This document shows positions 6,994 through 15,264 of a DNA stretch of 17,762 bases, piece by piece. A program made the translations under genes and the position numbers. Numbering within the stretch: position 1 is the first letter of the stretch; every line of letters starts with the position of its first letter. The notes beneath the pieces were generated by a model, which searched no databases, was not told the origin of the DNA, and was given only the letters and a program-made list of their open reading frames with translations. Source of the DNA: Gemmatimonadota bacterium (GTDB taxonomy: Bacteria; Latescibacterota; UBA2968; UBA8231); NCBI GenBank assembly GCA_009845645.1, contig VXZF01000537.1, forward strand, positions 535-18,296, given 5' to 3'.

Positions 6994-6998
6994 CCCCT

Positions 6999-9900
6999 AT
7001 GAGACGCCCGAGTTACTCCTCTCACTGCCCTGCCCTGATTCTCACCTTTTTGCTCGGCCTGATCCTCGTGCCCCCCCAGCCTACTGAAGCTCAGAAACGG
7101 GGATACCGGATCGCCGGCAACCAAATCATTGTCAACTCCCCAGCCCACTGGGAGCGTTGGAGTATGCCCACACATGCCGTAAACATACTCCCCTCCGGCG
7201 GCGTTCACCCCCACTTCTCCCGCTCCCGATTCAATGTCCTAGACGACTTGGAGACCTATACGCGTCGCTTACCAGAACTTAGGCGCAAGAAAGGTCAGAC
7301 CGCCGTCTTAAATATCGACAGCACCGAAACGCTGGATATCTTCGGCAACGTCATACTCGATCGCAAGAAAAATCCCCTCTACACCCATCTATCTCGCATA
7401 GGTATCAGCCGCGTTGGATCCAATCCCAGGGCAGCGGCCAATATTCTGGATGGCGACCCCAATACCTTCTGGGAACCCGATTTCAACGACCCCATAGAGG
7501 ACTGGTGGGTCGAGGTGGACCTCGGCCGGAGCCTGCCCGTCGACGAGTTGGTCTTAAACTTTGTCGATGAGTCGTTGGGCGATCCCTTCCGCCAGTTCAG
7601 AATATTGAGTGCCCCTTTCCAAAAAATTATTAACCAAGAGGTGAACGAAATTCCCTTTCGCCGCGAAGGCGGCACCAAAGGCTCCAACGAGGACCAGCGG
7701 GTGTTCTCTTTCCACCTGGACCAATTCCAGGCCGACCCCAATTGGATTGGGGAAACCGTCCAGGTAGTCCGCATTGTGGTAACCGATTCCAAATTTGGCC
7801 GGGGCAAATTGATCTCAGAAGAGGAATGGTCTGCTCTGGACCGGGCGGATCGGGGGGATGTTGTCCACTTTATTAAAAACCAGCAGGGGTTCGAAGAACC
7901 GGTTGAAAAATCTGTCTACGACGACCTGTCGCCCGAACGCCAAGGCAGAATAGAGCACTACATCCGCGAGCGGCCTCGGCTGGCCGACATCCAAGTCTGG
8001 GGATTTGGGGACAATCTTGGCCCGGGGCTCGTAGAAGGGGGCGGCTCGGCCGCCTTCCATGGGGCCAACGATTCCTTTTCTCCGGCCCCGGCGTTTGACG
8101 GAGATGGAGGCTCCAACTTTATCCACCTAGTCTGGTCTCCGACGGTGGACCGAGGAGTTCTGTTCGTGGATATGGGGGCTACTTTCTGGTTGGACACCTT
8201 CCGCATGTCCTCCTCCCTGCCTCGACTTTTGATCGATGGCTATATTCTGCGCGGCTCGGACGGGTCGCGCGATTCTAGCGGTCGGATCAAATGGCGACGC
8301 ATAAGTGATCCGGCCCGAGAACATAACATGACAGATCGGTTCGAGCACATGATGGACGTGTACCAGCCCCCTCCCAAAGTACGATTTCTAGAAGTAATCA
8401 TCGTCTCCGATGACCCCCGCCGCCGGGGCGGTTATACCGCGGGTCCGAATGTTTCCGAATACCAACTCTTCTCAAATGGCTATCCGGCTGCAGTAGAATT
8501 GGTCTCGGATCTGATAGAACTGCCGGGGACGCGAAATTTTGGCGGTATCACTTGGGAAAGCGAGACTCCGCCAGGGACCACGCTGGAGGTGCGCACCCGC
8601 ACGGGCGATATGTTGGCCAAGGAAACCCGCTATTTCGACAAAGGTGGTACGGAAATTACCGCCGACGCCTGGAAGAATCTCATCGGCAGTTTTAAAGGTC
8701 CGGCGGATACCACCTTTATCCCGACGAGAGGTTGGAGCCCCTGGAGCCGGGCCTACCAGAACCCGGGGGACCCGGTGACCTCTCCTGGGCTGCGGAAATT
8801 CATGCAGATCCAAGTCAAATTGCTCACGACCGATCGCAATGTCGCCGCCTCCATCCAATCCATCGGCGTTGAGCTGGCTACCCCGGTGGCCGAACTCATT
8901 TATGCCGAAGTGTGGCCCATTGATGTTCTCAATCCGGGCATCGTCGATACTTTTGAAGTATTTATCCAACCCAATTTTATCGAAAGCCCCTCTAGAGCGC
9001 GCAGTACTGGGTTCGATGAAATCCTGCTGACTAAGCCCGCTTCCCAAAGCATGGAACTCCTTGAGGTGGGCCTAGACACCGATCCCCAGACCGAGAGGGA
9101 AGACCAAGTTTTCCTTCCCACTGAAGATGGAAGTTTCGTCGCTGGAAACGGCGAGTTGCTCCAGTTCTTGGGTCCCCCCACGGGTTCCGATTCCATCTGG
9201 GTGCAACTACCCACTCCACTCCATAGCCTCGCCGATTTGCCCAAAATCTATAACAAGATCACCACAGAAGGGGATCAAGTACCAGTAACAGGAGACGGCT
9301 TGCTGCTCTCGGGGGATTCTTACGGTTTGCTCGATGACGAGGAAAAGGGAGATATCCTCTATTTCGACACAGAGGGCAACTCCATCGATCAGGCCGCCTA
9401 CCTAGCGCTCGCAGAGGAAGAGCGAGGCGACATGCGCTACCTTAGACTGCTGAACGGGGATGGGGCTCAGTTTCCCTTCGACGAGGTGGGCGATTCGCTT
9501 GATGTTGCTGCCTACAACCGCCTCTCCAGCAGGGAAAAAGGCAATATAGTTGGCCGTGGCCCGTTGGTGCGGCTGCGCTATAGGGCACCGGTCTTTCTCA
9601 ATGGCACTACGTTGCGCCTAGCAGTACGCAATACCAGCAGCGGCAGTGATGCACCATGGCAGAGCGTCGCTGCCGGCGATGCGACTTCTTTGGTGGGGAG
9701 CAATTCCCTTTCTATCAATGTGCCATTGGAGAGCAAGCCTATCGATAAATTTAGCCTAGACCCCAATCCCTTCACCCCCAATGGGGATGGCATCAACGAC
9801 GAGATTGTGATTCGCTTCTCCATCTTCAAAATAACTACCAGCCGCCAAGTGAAGGTGAAGATTTTCACTCTGGATGGCCGCTCTATATGGGAGACGACGC

Positions 9901-10058
9901 AGATTCTCGACAGCGGCCACGTTTCAATTCGCTGGTCCGGCGAAGACCGCAACGGCCAAAAAGTGGCACCCGGGCTCTACCTCTGCCAGCTAGATCTAGA
10001 TGTAGACAACCAAGCAGGCGGGTCCACCCAAACCCGTCTGCTTTCCGTCGTCTACTAG
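6999..10058 (+). CDS. Secreted discoidin-like protein with FlgD-like / gliding-type C-terminal domain
   Basis: Length is 1019 aa. The signal peptide spans ~1-31 (LILTFLLGLILV, cut near TEA-QKR). The first discoidin-like (F5/8 type C) sandwich is at ~140-335 (NILDGDPNTFWEPDF, WWVEVDLGRSLPVDELVLNF, RLADIQVWGFG). A second is at ~340-500 (APAFDGDGGSNF, VRFLEVIIVS). A W-rich beta module follows at ~515-610 (LEVRTRTGD, GWSPWSRAY). The C-terminal domain at ~919-1019 has NPFTPNGDGINDE, a VKIFTLDGRSIW strand and APGLYLCQL, as in FlgD-like and T9SS/gliding C-terminal domains. Discoidin domains usually bind glycans or surfaces. An ~18-residue repeat interrupts the first discoidin domain and recurs later in the protein. 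Shared architecture with the 15265 gene shows paralogy. I infer a cell-surface or extracellular adhesin-like protein; its ligand is unknown. Confidence 0.85.
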   Translation: MRRPSYSSHCPALILTFLLGLILVPPQPTEAQKRGYRIAGNQIIVNSPAHWERWSMPTHAVNILPSGGVHPHFSRSRFNVLDDLETYTRRLPELRRKKGQTAVLNIDSTETLDIFGNVILDRKKNPLYTHLSRIGISRVGSNPRAAANILDGDPNTFWEPDFNDPIEDWWVEVDLGRSLPVDELVLNFVDESLGDPFRQFRILSAPFQKIINQEVNEIPFRREGGTKGSNEDQRVFSFHLDQFQADPNWIGETVQVVRIVVTDSKFGRGKLISEEEWSALDRADRGDVVHFIKNQQGFEEPVEKSVYDDLSPERQGRIEHYIRERPRLADIQVWGFGDNLGPGLVEGGGSAAFHGANDSFSPAPAFDGDGGSNFIHLVWSPTVDRGVLFVDMGATFWLDTFRMSSSLPRLLIDGYILRGSDGSRDSSGRIKWRRISDPAREHNMTDRFEHMMDVYQPPPKVRFLEVIIVSDDPRRRGGYTAGPNVSEYQLFSNGYPAAVELVSDLIELPGTRNFGGITWESETPPGTTLEVRTRTGDMLAKETRYFDKGGTEITADAWKNLIGSFKGPADTTFIPTRGWSPWSRAYQNPGDPVTSPGLRKFMQIQVKLLTTDRNVAASIQSIGVELATPVAELIYAEVWPIDVLNPGIVDTFEVFIQPNFIESPSRARSTGFDEILLTKPASQSMELLEVGLDTDPQTEREDQVFLPTEDGSFVAGNGELLQFLGPPTGSDSIWVQLPTPLHSLADLPKIYNKITTEGDQVPVTGDGLLLSGDSYGLLDDEEKGDILYFDTEGNSIDQAAYLALAEEERGDMRYLRLLNGDGAQFPFDEVGDSLDVAAYNRLSSREKGNIVGRGPLVRLRYRAPVFLNGTTLRLAVRNTSSGSDAPWQSVAAGDATSLVGSNSLSINVPLESKPIDKFSLDPNPFTPNGDGINDEIVIRFSIFKITTSRQVKVKIFTLDGRSIWETTQILDSGHVSIRWSGEDRNGQKVAPGLYLCQLDLDVDNQAGGSTQTRLLSVVY
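7824..7964 (+). repeat. Coding repeat, copies 1 and 2 (first block)
   Basis: Residues 276-292 (EWSALDRADRGDVVHFI) and 304-322 (KSVYDDLSPERQGRIEHYI) share the pattern [YW]-x-x-L-x-x-x-[DE/R]-x-G-x-[IV]-x-[HY]-[FIY]. The block lies between the VRIVVTDS strand and the RLADIQVWG strand of the first discoidin-like domain, where the family normally has only a short loop. Confidence 0.55.
9315..9557 (+). repeat. Coding repeat, copies 3 to 5 (second block)
   Basis: Residues 773-790 (DSYGLLDDEEKGDILYFD), 797-815 (DQAAYLALAEEERGDMRYL) and 835-853 (DVAAYNRLSSREKGNIVGR) repeat the pattern A-Y-x-x-L-x-x-x-E-[RK]-G-[DN]-[IM]. The DNA of the copies is clearly diverged, so this is an old protein-level repeat and not a recent duplication. 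Confidence 0.6.
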
Positions 10059-10107
10059 TGGGAAAGGCTCAAGGCTCATAGTCCGCTACCAATGTATTGG
10101 AAAGAGC

Positions 10108-10136
10108 TTGACAAGCTGTCCAACTTAGCATATCTC
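10108..10136 (+). promoter_or_regulatory. Candidate promoter of the 10211 gene
   Basis: A perfect TTGACA (10108-10113), exactly 17 bp, then TATCTC (10131-10136). The -35 lies inside the inverted repeat AGCTT-GAC-AAGCT (10105-10117). The -10 is weak, which often goes with activator dependence. Confidence 0.45.
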
Positions 10137-10146
10137 TACGCGCGAA

Positions 10147-10158
10147 TAACTTAAGTTA
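10147..10158. promoter_or_regulatory. 12-bp perfect palindrome, operator-like
   Basis: TAACTTAAGTTA reads the same on both strands and sits about where transcription from the 10108 promoter would begin. This is a typical place for a repressor site. The regulator is not identifiable. Confidence 0.35.
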
Positions 10159-10210
10159 AGTATAGGATCAGAGCACGATCCCGCTGAAGACAACGCAAAG
10201 GAGGCAGTTG

Positions 10211-12895
10211 GTGATTACACGAAGATCAGCTTTTTGCCTCATTTGGGGCGTAATCTGTCTGAATTTGAGCCCATTTCACGCCCTAGCTCAAGAGTACGGA
10301 AGCCGTCTCGGCACGGTCCAGCGAGGGGGAGAAGTATCCTTCCAACCCAGGGGCCCAGGGGTGCTCTTTGGTGCCCTAGACCCTGCCCAGAGGAAATGGT
10401 ATGTACCCCAAGAACTCTTTAATGAGTACCAGTGGCGCCAGTGGGAGTACTCCAACTATGCCCGGGAACATTTTCAGCGGTATGTCGATATCGTCCAGGA
10501 AGGCGATTCTTTCTACGACCTCTACGGCAACTATATCACTCGGGGTTGGGTTATCTTCAATAATTCCCAAACCCAGCCGCAACAGTTTGGCTCTTCCATC
10601 CTCAAAGCCAACAGGTTTAGTCAATGGTTCAGCGGTGCCCTTATCTCGGCCGATGCCAAGGGCCAAAACTACTATGCCCTGACCATGGGTGCCGCCCTCC
10701 GCACCACCCTCACCCCCATGACCTTTTCCAAACCTCGCTGGGATGGAATCCAATTCGACTACGCCGCCGACAAGTACCAGGGGACTATAATCTACTCTCG
10801 CATCAGCCAGCCCGGCGGCACTACTACGAACGATATTGAGACTCTAGCGACCAACACCACGTCCCTCATTGGCGGGCGCTTTATCACCCAAGTCGGCGAT
10901 TTTGCTACCATTGGTCTCACCAGCGTCAATAGCCACCAGTCCAATACCATCATCGATGGATTCGCCGGCAATCCCATCACCGGCGAACTGACTCTGGATC
11001 AGAACAACACCATTTCTGCCATTGAAATTGTCCTGCGCGATGACTCGCCTGAAGACGGAGTGGGAGGTGCCGCCTTCTTCCCGGCCGGTTCCGATATTAT
11101 CATCACCTACCTAGACGGTACGGTGGACCGGGGCAAACAAATTCGCTTTGATCCCGTCATCGAAGGAGGTTTTGTCCGCGAAGGCTTCCTCTCAGCCGAT
11201 GGCACCGAGGAAATCCGCCTGCGTTATGACTTTGACAGCCCGGCCTTTATCAGCCGCGCCAGTGCCTCCAAGGAAGATATCAAAAAGGTGAAATTCCGTC
11301 TGGTTCTGGGCAACGATTACCAAGTGTGGGTGACCTCGGATCGGCAATTGAACCAATCGGACGTTTCGGTTTTGATTTTGCAGGCCCAAGCCGAGGGCAA
11401 CGTCCAAGACAATACCAACCTGCAGGTAGTCAGCTTCGAGTATGGCCTGCCCACGGCTACCCAGATCTGGGGCGGCACCTTGGAGTTAAATGAGGTTTTG
11501 GGCTTCGATTTCTACGGCGAATACGACCTGAGCTATTCCTATACTAAGTACCCCAATGTTACCATCGATGCCACTGAGAAGGATCACTCCACTTGGTCGG
11601 GCATTGAAGGAGATCGAGCGGCTCCGGCTTGGATGATCAATCTATCGCGCGCCGATTACCCTTGGTTTCTCTTTGCCGAAGCCTACAGCATGGATCCGCG
11701 CTACAACACGAGGACCTTCACCACCCTCAGTTCCGGCTTTATCGATTATGAGGACGAACGCGCTCATGTATTAGAATTGGTGGAGGACAACGACGATCAG
11801 GACCAATTCCCCGATACGGTCCGCAAGGACTGGAGATCGGGCGACCAGCAAGTCTATCCGGGTTGGGATGAAAACGGCGACTTTATATCGGACTTCAATC
11901 AAAACGACAACCGCTCGTTGACTAACTCCATTCCCGACTACGATGAGCCTTTTCTGCGCCACAACGTGGATCGTCCCGAGTTTCTCTTTGGGGTCGATAT
12001 GAACAACAACGGCTGGATTGATCGCTTTGAAAATGACGAATTGCCGGATTATCCCTACAAGAAGGATCACCGAGGATACAACACTTATTTTGGCATCCAT
12101 CTGAGCCCAGAGATTCGCATCACTCTTGGGGCCCTGCGCGAGGATCTGATTTCCTCGGACCAGAGGAACCAGTCTAGATACGCTCTCTTCACCTTGGACC
12201 GCGATACGCCCACATGGGGTCATTGGCGTCTTTTCAATATGCTCAAGTCAGTGGAAGACGATATTGCCGACGATTTACTGCAGTGGCTGCCCAACGCCAA
12301 TATTCGCACCGGCGAATCCACCAAAATCGAGGATCCTCTCATTGGGCGCGATACCTGGATCAATTCCCTATGGCTAGGAAATGACTACAAACTCAGCGGA
12401 TTTAAGGTCAGTAACTACCTAAAGTACGATTTCTATCACCAGCGGCTCAGCCAGAATGAGCGTGCTCCTTTGGGTTTGCGCGAACAAGATTTCTTCTTTG
12501 GCCTCATCAATAAAGCCAGCTACCGCTTCGACTTGGGCAGCCTGTGGATCGAACCGCGCTGGAAAAGCGAATTCCGCCACCAGAGCATCGATCTAACCTC
12601 CACCGATAAACGCCGAGAACTCACTCAGTTGGGCGGCCTTATTTTGGGATTCCCCCTACTGGCCCATACTAGTGTCCAGGCCGGTCTGGAGCTCTCCCGA
12701 TTCGACGATTTCGAAAACGACATCAACGACTTCAACGGCGTGGTGAGTGCGGTGCAATTCAGCAATGATTCGGCCTACCTAGGGTACCAGTTGACTACCC
12801 GGATGGGCTTGCAAATAGATCGCCGCAAAGCCAAAGGGAAGAGCGCGAGCATCATCACCCAGAGTTTCCTCACCGTCTATGCTGGTATACAGTAA
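10211..12895 (+). CDS. Large exported protein, candidate outer-membrane beta-barrel with EF-hand-like Asp-rich segment
   Basis: Length is 894 aa from the GTG at 10211. The AGGAGG at 10199-10204 is 6 nt upstream of it but only 3 nt from the TTG at 10208, so GTG is preferred. The signal peptide spans ~1-27 (FCLIWGVICLNL, cut after HALA). I do not recognise a named family. An Asp/Asn-rich segment at ~515-640 contains a full EF-hand loop, DMNNNGWIDRFE (596-607), and a shorter calcium-loop-like stretch, DENGDFISDFNQND (from 553). From about 640 to the end the sequence alternates aromatic and polar strands (LGGLILGFPLL, YLGYQLTTRMGLQI, SFLTVYAGIQ), as in outer-membrane barrels, although the final residue is Gln and not the usual Phe. 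It is followed after 12 nt by the glycosyltransferase gene, so the two are probably co-transcribed. The inferred role is an outer-membrane partner of the neighbouring secreted proteins. Confidence 0.8.
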   Translation: MITRRSAFCLIWGVICLNLSPFHALAQEYGSRLGTVQRGGEVSFQPRGPGVLFGALDPAQRKWYVPQELFNEYQWRQWEYSNYAREHFQRYVDIVQEGDSFYDLYGNYITRGWVIFNNSQTQPQQFGSSILKANRFSQWFSGALISADAKGQNYYALTMGAALRTTLTPMTFSKPRWDGIQFDYAADKYQGTIIYSRISQPGGTTTNDIETLATNTTSLIGGRFITQVGDFATIGLTSVNSHQSNTIIDGFAGNPITGELTLDQNNTISAIEIVLRDDSPEDGVGGAAFFPAGSDIIITYLDGTVDRGKQIRFDPVIEGGFVREGFLSADGTEEIRLRYDFDSPAFISRASASKEDIKKVKFRLVLGNDYQVWVTSDRQLNQSDVSVLILQAQAEGNVQDNTNLQVVSFEYGLPTATQIWGGTLELNEVLGFDFYGEYDLSYSYTKYPNVTIDATEKDHSTWSGIEGDRAAPAWMINLSRADYPWFLFAEAYSMDPRYNTRTFTTLSSGFIDYEDERAHVLELVEDNDDQDQFPDTVRKDWRSGDQQVYPGWDENGDFISDFNQNDNRSLTNSIPDYDEPFLRHNVDRPEFLFGVDMNNNGWIDRFENDELPDYPYKKDHRGYNTYFGIHLSPEIRITLGALREDLISSDQRNQSRYALFTLDRDTPTWGHWRLFNMLKSVEDDIADDLLQWLPNANIRTGESTKIEDPLIGRDTWINSLWLGNDYKLSGFKVSNYLKYDFYHQRLSQNERAPLGLREQDFFFGLINKASYRFDLGSLWIEPRWKSEFRHQSIDLTSTDKRRELTQLGGLILGFPLLAHTSVQAGLELSRFDDFENDINDFNGVVSAVQFSNDSAYLGYQLTTRMGLQIDRRKAKGKSASIITQSFLTVYAGIQ

Positions 12896-12907
12896 TTCCT
12901 CCCGGGC

Positions 12908-15187
12908 ATGACTGCACCTTTTGCCCTAGGCGACTGGCGGCGCTTGGGGCCTGCTCTTTTGTTGGGCCTGTTGGCGCTAATCCTCCGCCTTGTCTACTTG
13001 GAGCAAATTCGAGATAGCCTATTCTTTAATATCCCAATCGTAGATGCCAAGACTTATGTGGAGGACGGACTCTATCTAAGCAGTCAGTCTTGGGCCGGCC
13101 GGCCGACGCCCTTCTGGCAGCCGCCGCTGTACCCCTATCTCCTGAGCCTCTTTTTCTGGTTTTTCGATCAAAACCTCTACTTGCCGCGCCTAGTCCAAGC
13201 TCTACTTGGAGCGGGCATTTGCGTCTTCACCTACATTCTCGGTCTCCGCGTTTTCTCCTTTACCGTGGCTTTTGGAGCCGGGTTGGTAGCTGCTTTTTAC
13301 GGTCCGCTGATCTACTTTGGCGGCGAGTTGCTGCCCACTATTCCAGCCATTTTCCTCAATCTGCTGTTGCTGTTACATCTGAGCCGCCAGCCCAGCCCAG
13401 TTCGTTGGCCCTATCTGGTCTCCGGACTCTTGCTAGGTATATGTGCCTTGGCCGTAGCCAATATTCTTTTGTTCCTTCCCTTCCTGCTTTTCTGGCTGTG
13501 GTCCACTGGTAAAAGGGCACATATTGCCCTCCCTCGCATCTTGCAACAAGGCGTCCTCCTTCTTTTAGGATGTGGCCTTATCATCGCTCCCGTTGCGCTG
13601 CGTAACTATCTGGTTGGCGGCGATCTAGTGCTGATTTCCCATAATGCCGGCATCAATTTCTACATCGGCAACAACCCCGACTACGATCACACGGTCAATA
13701 TCCGCCCGGGGCAAGACTGGCTTCACCTAATTGAAAGCCCCGAAAGAGAAGCAGGCATTGAACGCCCCTCGTCAAAATCCCGCTTTTTCTTTGCCCGCTC
13801 ATGGGCCTATATCGCTGATGCCCCCTTGGATTACCTGAAACTTTTGGGGCGCAAACTCTATCTTTTTTGGCACGGAGACGAAATCCGGCGGAATCTCGAC
13901 CCCTATTTCGCCCGCCGCGATTCGACCTTGCTCCAAGTCTTACTGTGGAAGTTTGGTCTAGCCTTTCCCTTTGGGCTAGTGGGGCCTTTCGCCCTGCTCG
14001 GACTGGCATTCTTCTGGTGCAGCAAAGAAGGCCGTACTCCCCAAGGACGTCTGCTGTTATTTTTTATCCTTGCCTACATGCTCTCGGTGATTCTCTTCTT
14101 CGTGACTGCTCGCTATCGCCTGCCTGCCGTGCCTATTTTGTTGCTCTTCGCCGCTTTTGGCCTGTCCAGGCTCTGGTACACATCTCATCGCCCCTGGGTC
14201 CTAGCCGGCGTAGTCGGGGTCCTAGTGTTGACCAACTTGGGCGCTGGTCGAATGGATATGGCAGGGGATACTCAGCAGCGCTTTTGGATGGGCTATGCCT
14301 ATGAGCAGAAGGGCATGATCGCCAACGCCATGCGGGAATACCGCACCGTGATTGAGGACCGTCCCGGTCACCGGAATGCCCTGTTGAGCTTGGCCAACCT
14401 CTACAACGCAAAAGCACAACACGCCGATGCCATAGCAATCTACCTTCAATATGTGCGCTTTTATCCCGAGACCGTTCCCACTCGTTTTCTGCTGGGCAAT
14501 GCCTATCTGGGTGCCCAGTTGTATCAGGAGGCCATCGCCATCTATTCCGATCTGGTTCCTCTACGACCCCAATGGGCCGCCCTCCACGGCCGCTTGGGCT
14601 ACGCCTATGTAATGGCTGGCCAGCCCCAGCGCGCCATCCAAACCTATCGCCAAACCCTTGAGCTCCAGCCGGATTCGAGCCTAGTGCGCTACCAGTTGAC
14701 CCGGCTCTACGAAGAGACCGGCGAGATAGATGCAGCCGAAAAAGAGTGCCGCATCCTGCTGAGCCAAGAACCGGAAAATCCCCAGTACCATACCTTGCTG
14801 GCCAATCTTTTGATCAAGCGCGAAGGAGCTGAAAAAGGGGCGAACCCGTTAGGTCGATCCCCCCGATTGCTAGCGGCAGAAGACCATCTGCTCCAAGCCG
14901 TCGGCTTGGATGCCAATTCCGTCCAGACCCGTTGGAGTTTGGGTCTCCTCCTGGCCCGACAAAAGCGCTACAGCGAAGCAATCGAGCACTTCGAGGAGAT
15001 CCTGCTCTTAAGTCCCACAGACTTTGAGGTACACAGGCACCTAGGCAATCTCTACAAACGCGCCGGAGACCTCAACAAGGCCGACGAACACTACGGTCTT
15101 TATAGCCTTGCCGAAAAGCAACAAAAAATGCGGCAACAAGCCGAAACCTCGATAAAAGACCAATTGACAAGAATCTTGGGAAAATGA
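12908..15187 (+). CDS. GT-C fold membrane glycosyltransferase (GT39/ArnT-like) with C-terminal TPRs
   Basis: Length is 759 aa. Residues ~1-435 contain about ten hydrophobic helices. After the first helix comes VDAKTY, with Asp46 in the position of the catalytic Asp of GT-C enzymes in the first extracytoplasmic loop, then FWQPPLYPYL. This is the layout of PMT/ArnT-type transferases, which move a sugar from a polyprenyl-phosphate carrier to a protein or lipid outside the cytoplasm. Residues ~455-745 are about seven or eight TPR units (AIAIYLQYVRFYPE, AIQTYRQTLELQPD, AIEHFEEILLLSP), so the protein may grip protein substrates or partners. It starts 12 nt after the stop of the candidate barrel gene without a clear ribosome site, which suggests translational coupling. 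Given its neighbours, surface-protein glycosylation is a plausible but unproved role. The donor and acceptor are unknown. Confidence 0.85.
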   Translation: MTAPFALGDWRRLGPALLLGLLALILRLVYLEQIRDSLFFNIPIVDAKTYVEDGLYLSSQSWAGRPTPFWQPPLYPYLLSLFFWFFDQNLYLPRLVQALLGAGICVFTYILGLRVFSFTVAFGAGLVAAFYGPLIYFGGELLPTIPAIFLNLLLLLHLSRQPSPVRWPYLVSGLLLGICALAVANILLFLPFLLFWLWSTGKRAHIALPRILQQGVLLLLGCGLIIAPVALRNYLVGGDLVLISHNAGINFYIGNNPDYDHTVNIRPGQDWLHLIESPEREAGIERPSSKSRFFFARSWAYIADAPLDYLKLLGRKLYLFWHGDEIRRNLDPYFARRDSTLLQVLLWKFGLAFPFGLVGPFALLGLAFFWCSKEGRTPQGRLLLFFILAYMLSVILFFVTARYRLPAVPILLLFAAFGLSRLWYTSHRPWVLAGVVGVLVLTNLGAGRMDMAGDTQQRFWMGYAYEQKGMIANAMREYRTVIEDRPGHRNALLSLANLYNAKAQHADAIAIYLQYVRFYPETVPTRFLLGNAYLGAQLYQEAIAIYSDLVPLRPQWAALHGRLGYAYVMAGQPQRAIQTYRQTLELQPDSSLVRYQLTRLYEETGEIDAAEKECRILLSQEPENPQYHTLLANLLIKREGAEKGANPLGRSPRLLAAEDHLLQAVGLDANSVQTRWSLGLLLARQKRYSEAIEHFEEILLLSPTDFEVHRHLGNLYKRAGDLNKADEHYGLYSLAEKQQKMRQQAETSIKDQLTRILGK

Positions 15188-15191
15188 CCCA

Positions 15192-15220
15192 TTGACAGGC
15201 AAAACTATTTCGCGCATAGT
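15192..15220 (+). promoter_or_regulatory. Candidate promoter of the second discoidin/FlgD gene
   Basis: A perfect TTGACA (15192-15197), a 17-bp spacer and CATAGT (15215-15220, four of six -10 matches) begin 5 nt after the glycosyltransferase stop. The leader would be about 38 nt. The same TTGACA-17 arrangement occurs before the 10211 gene. Confidence 0.5.
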
Positions 15221-15264
15221 TCAACATTAGGCCACTCAGTTCCAACCGTTGCTGAGGAGATGCC

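Noticed and set aside
4120..15187. Genome-wide reassignment of TGA to Gly or Trp
   Set aside because: TGA ends the genes at 4122 and 15187 at natural C termini, and the other long frames contain no internal TGA.
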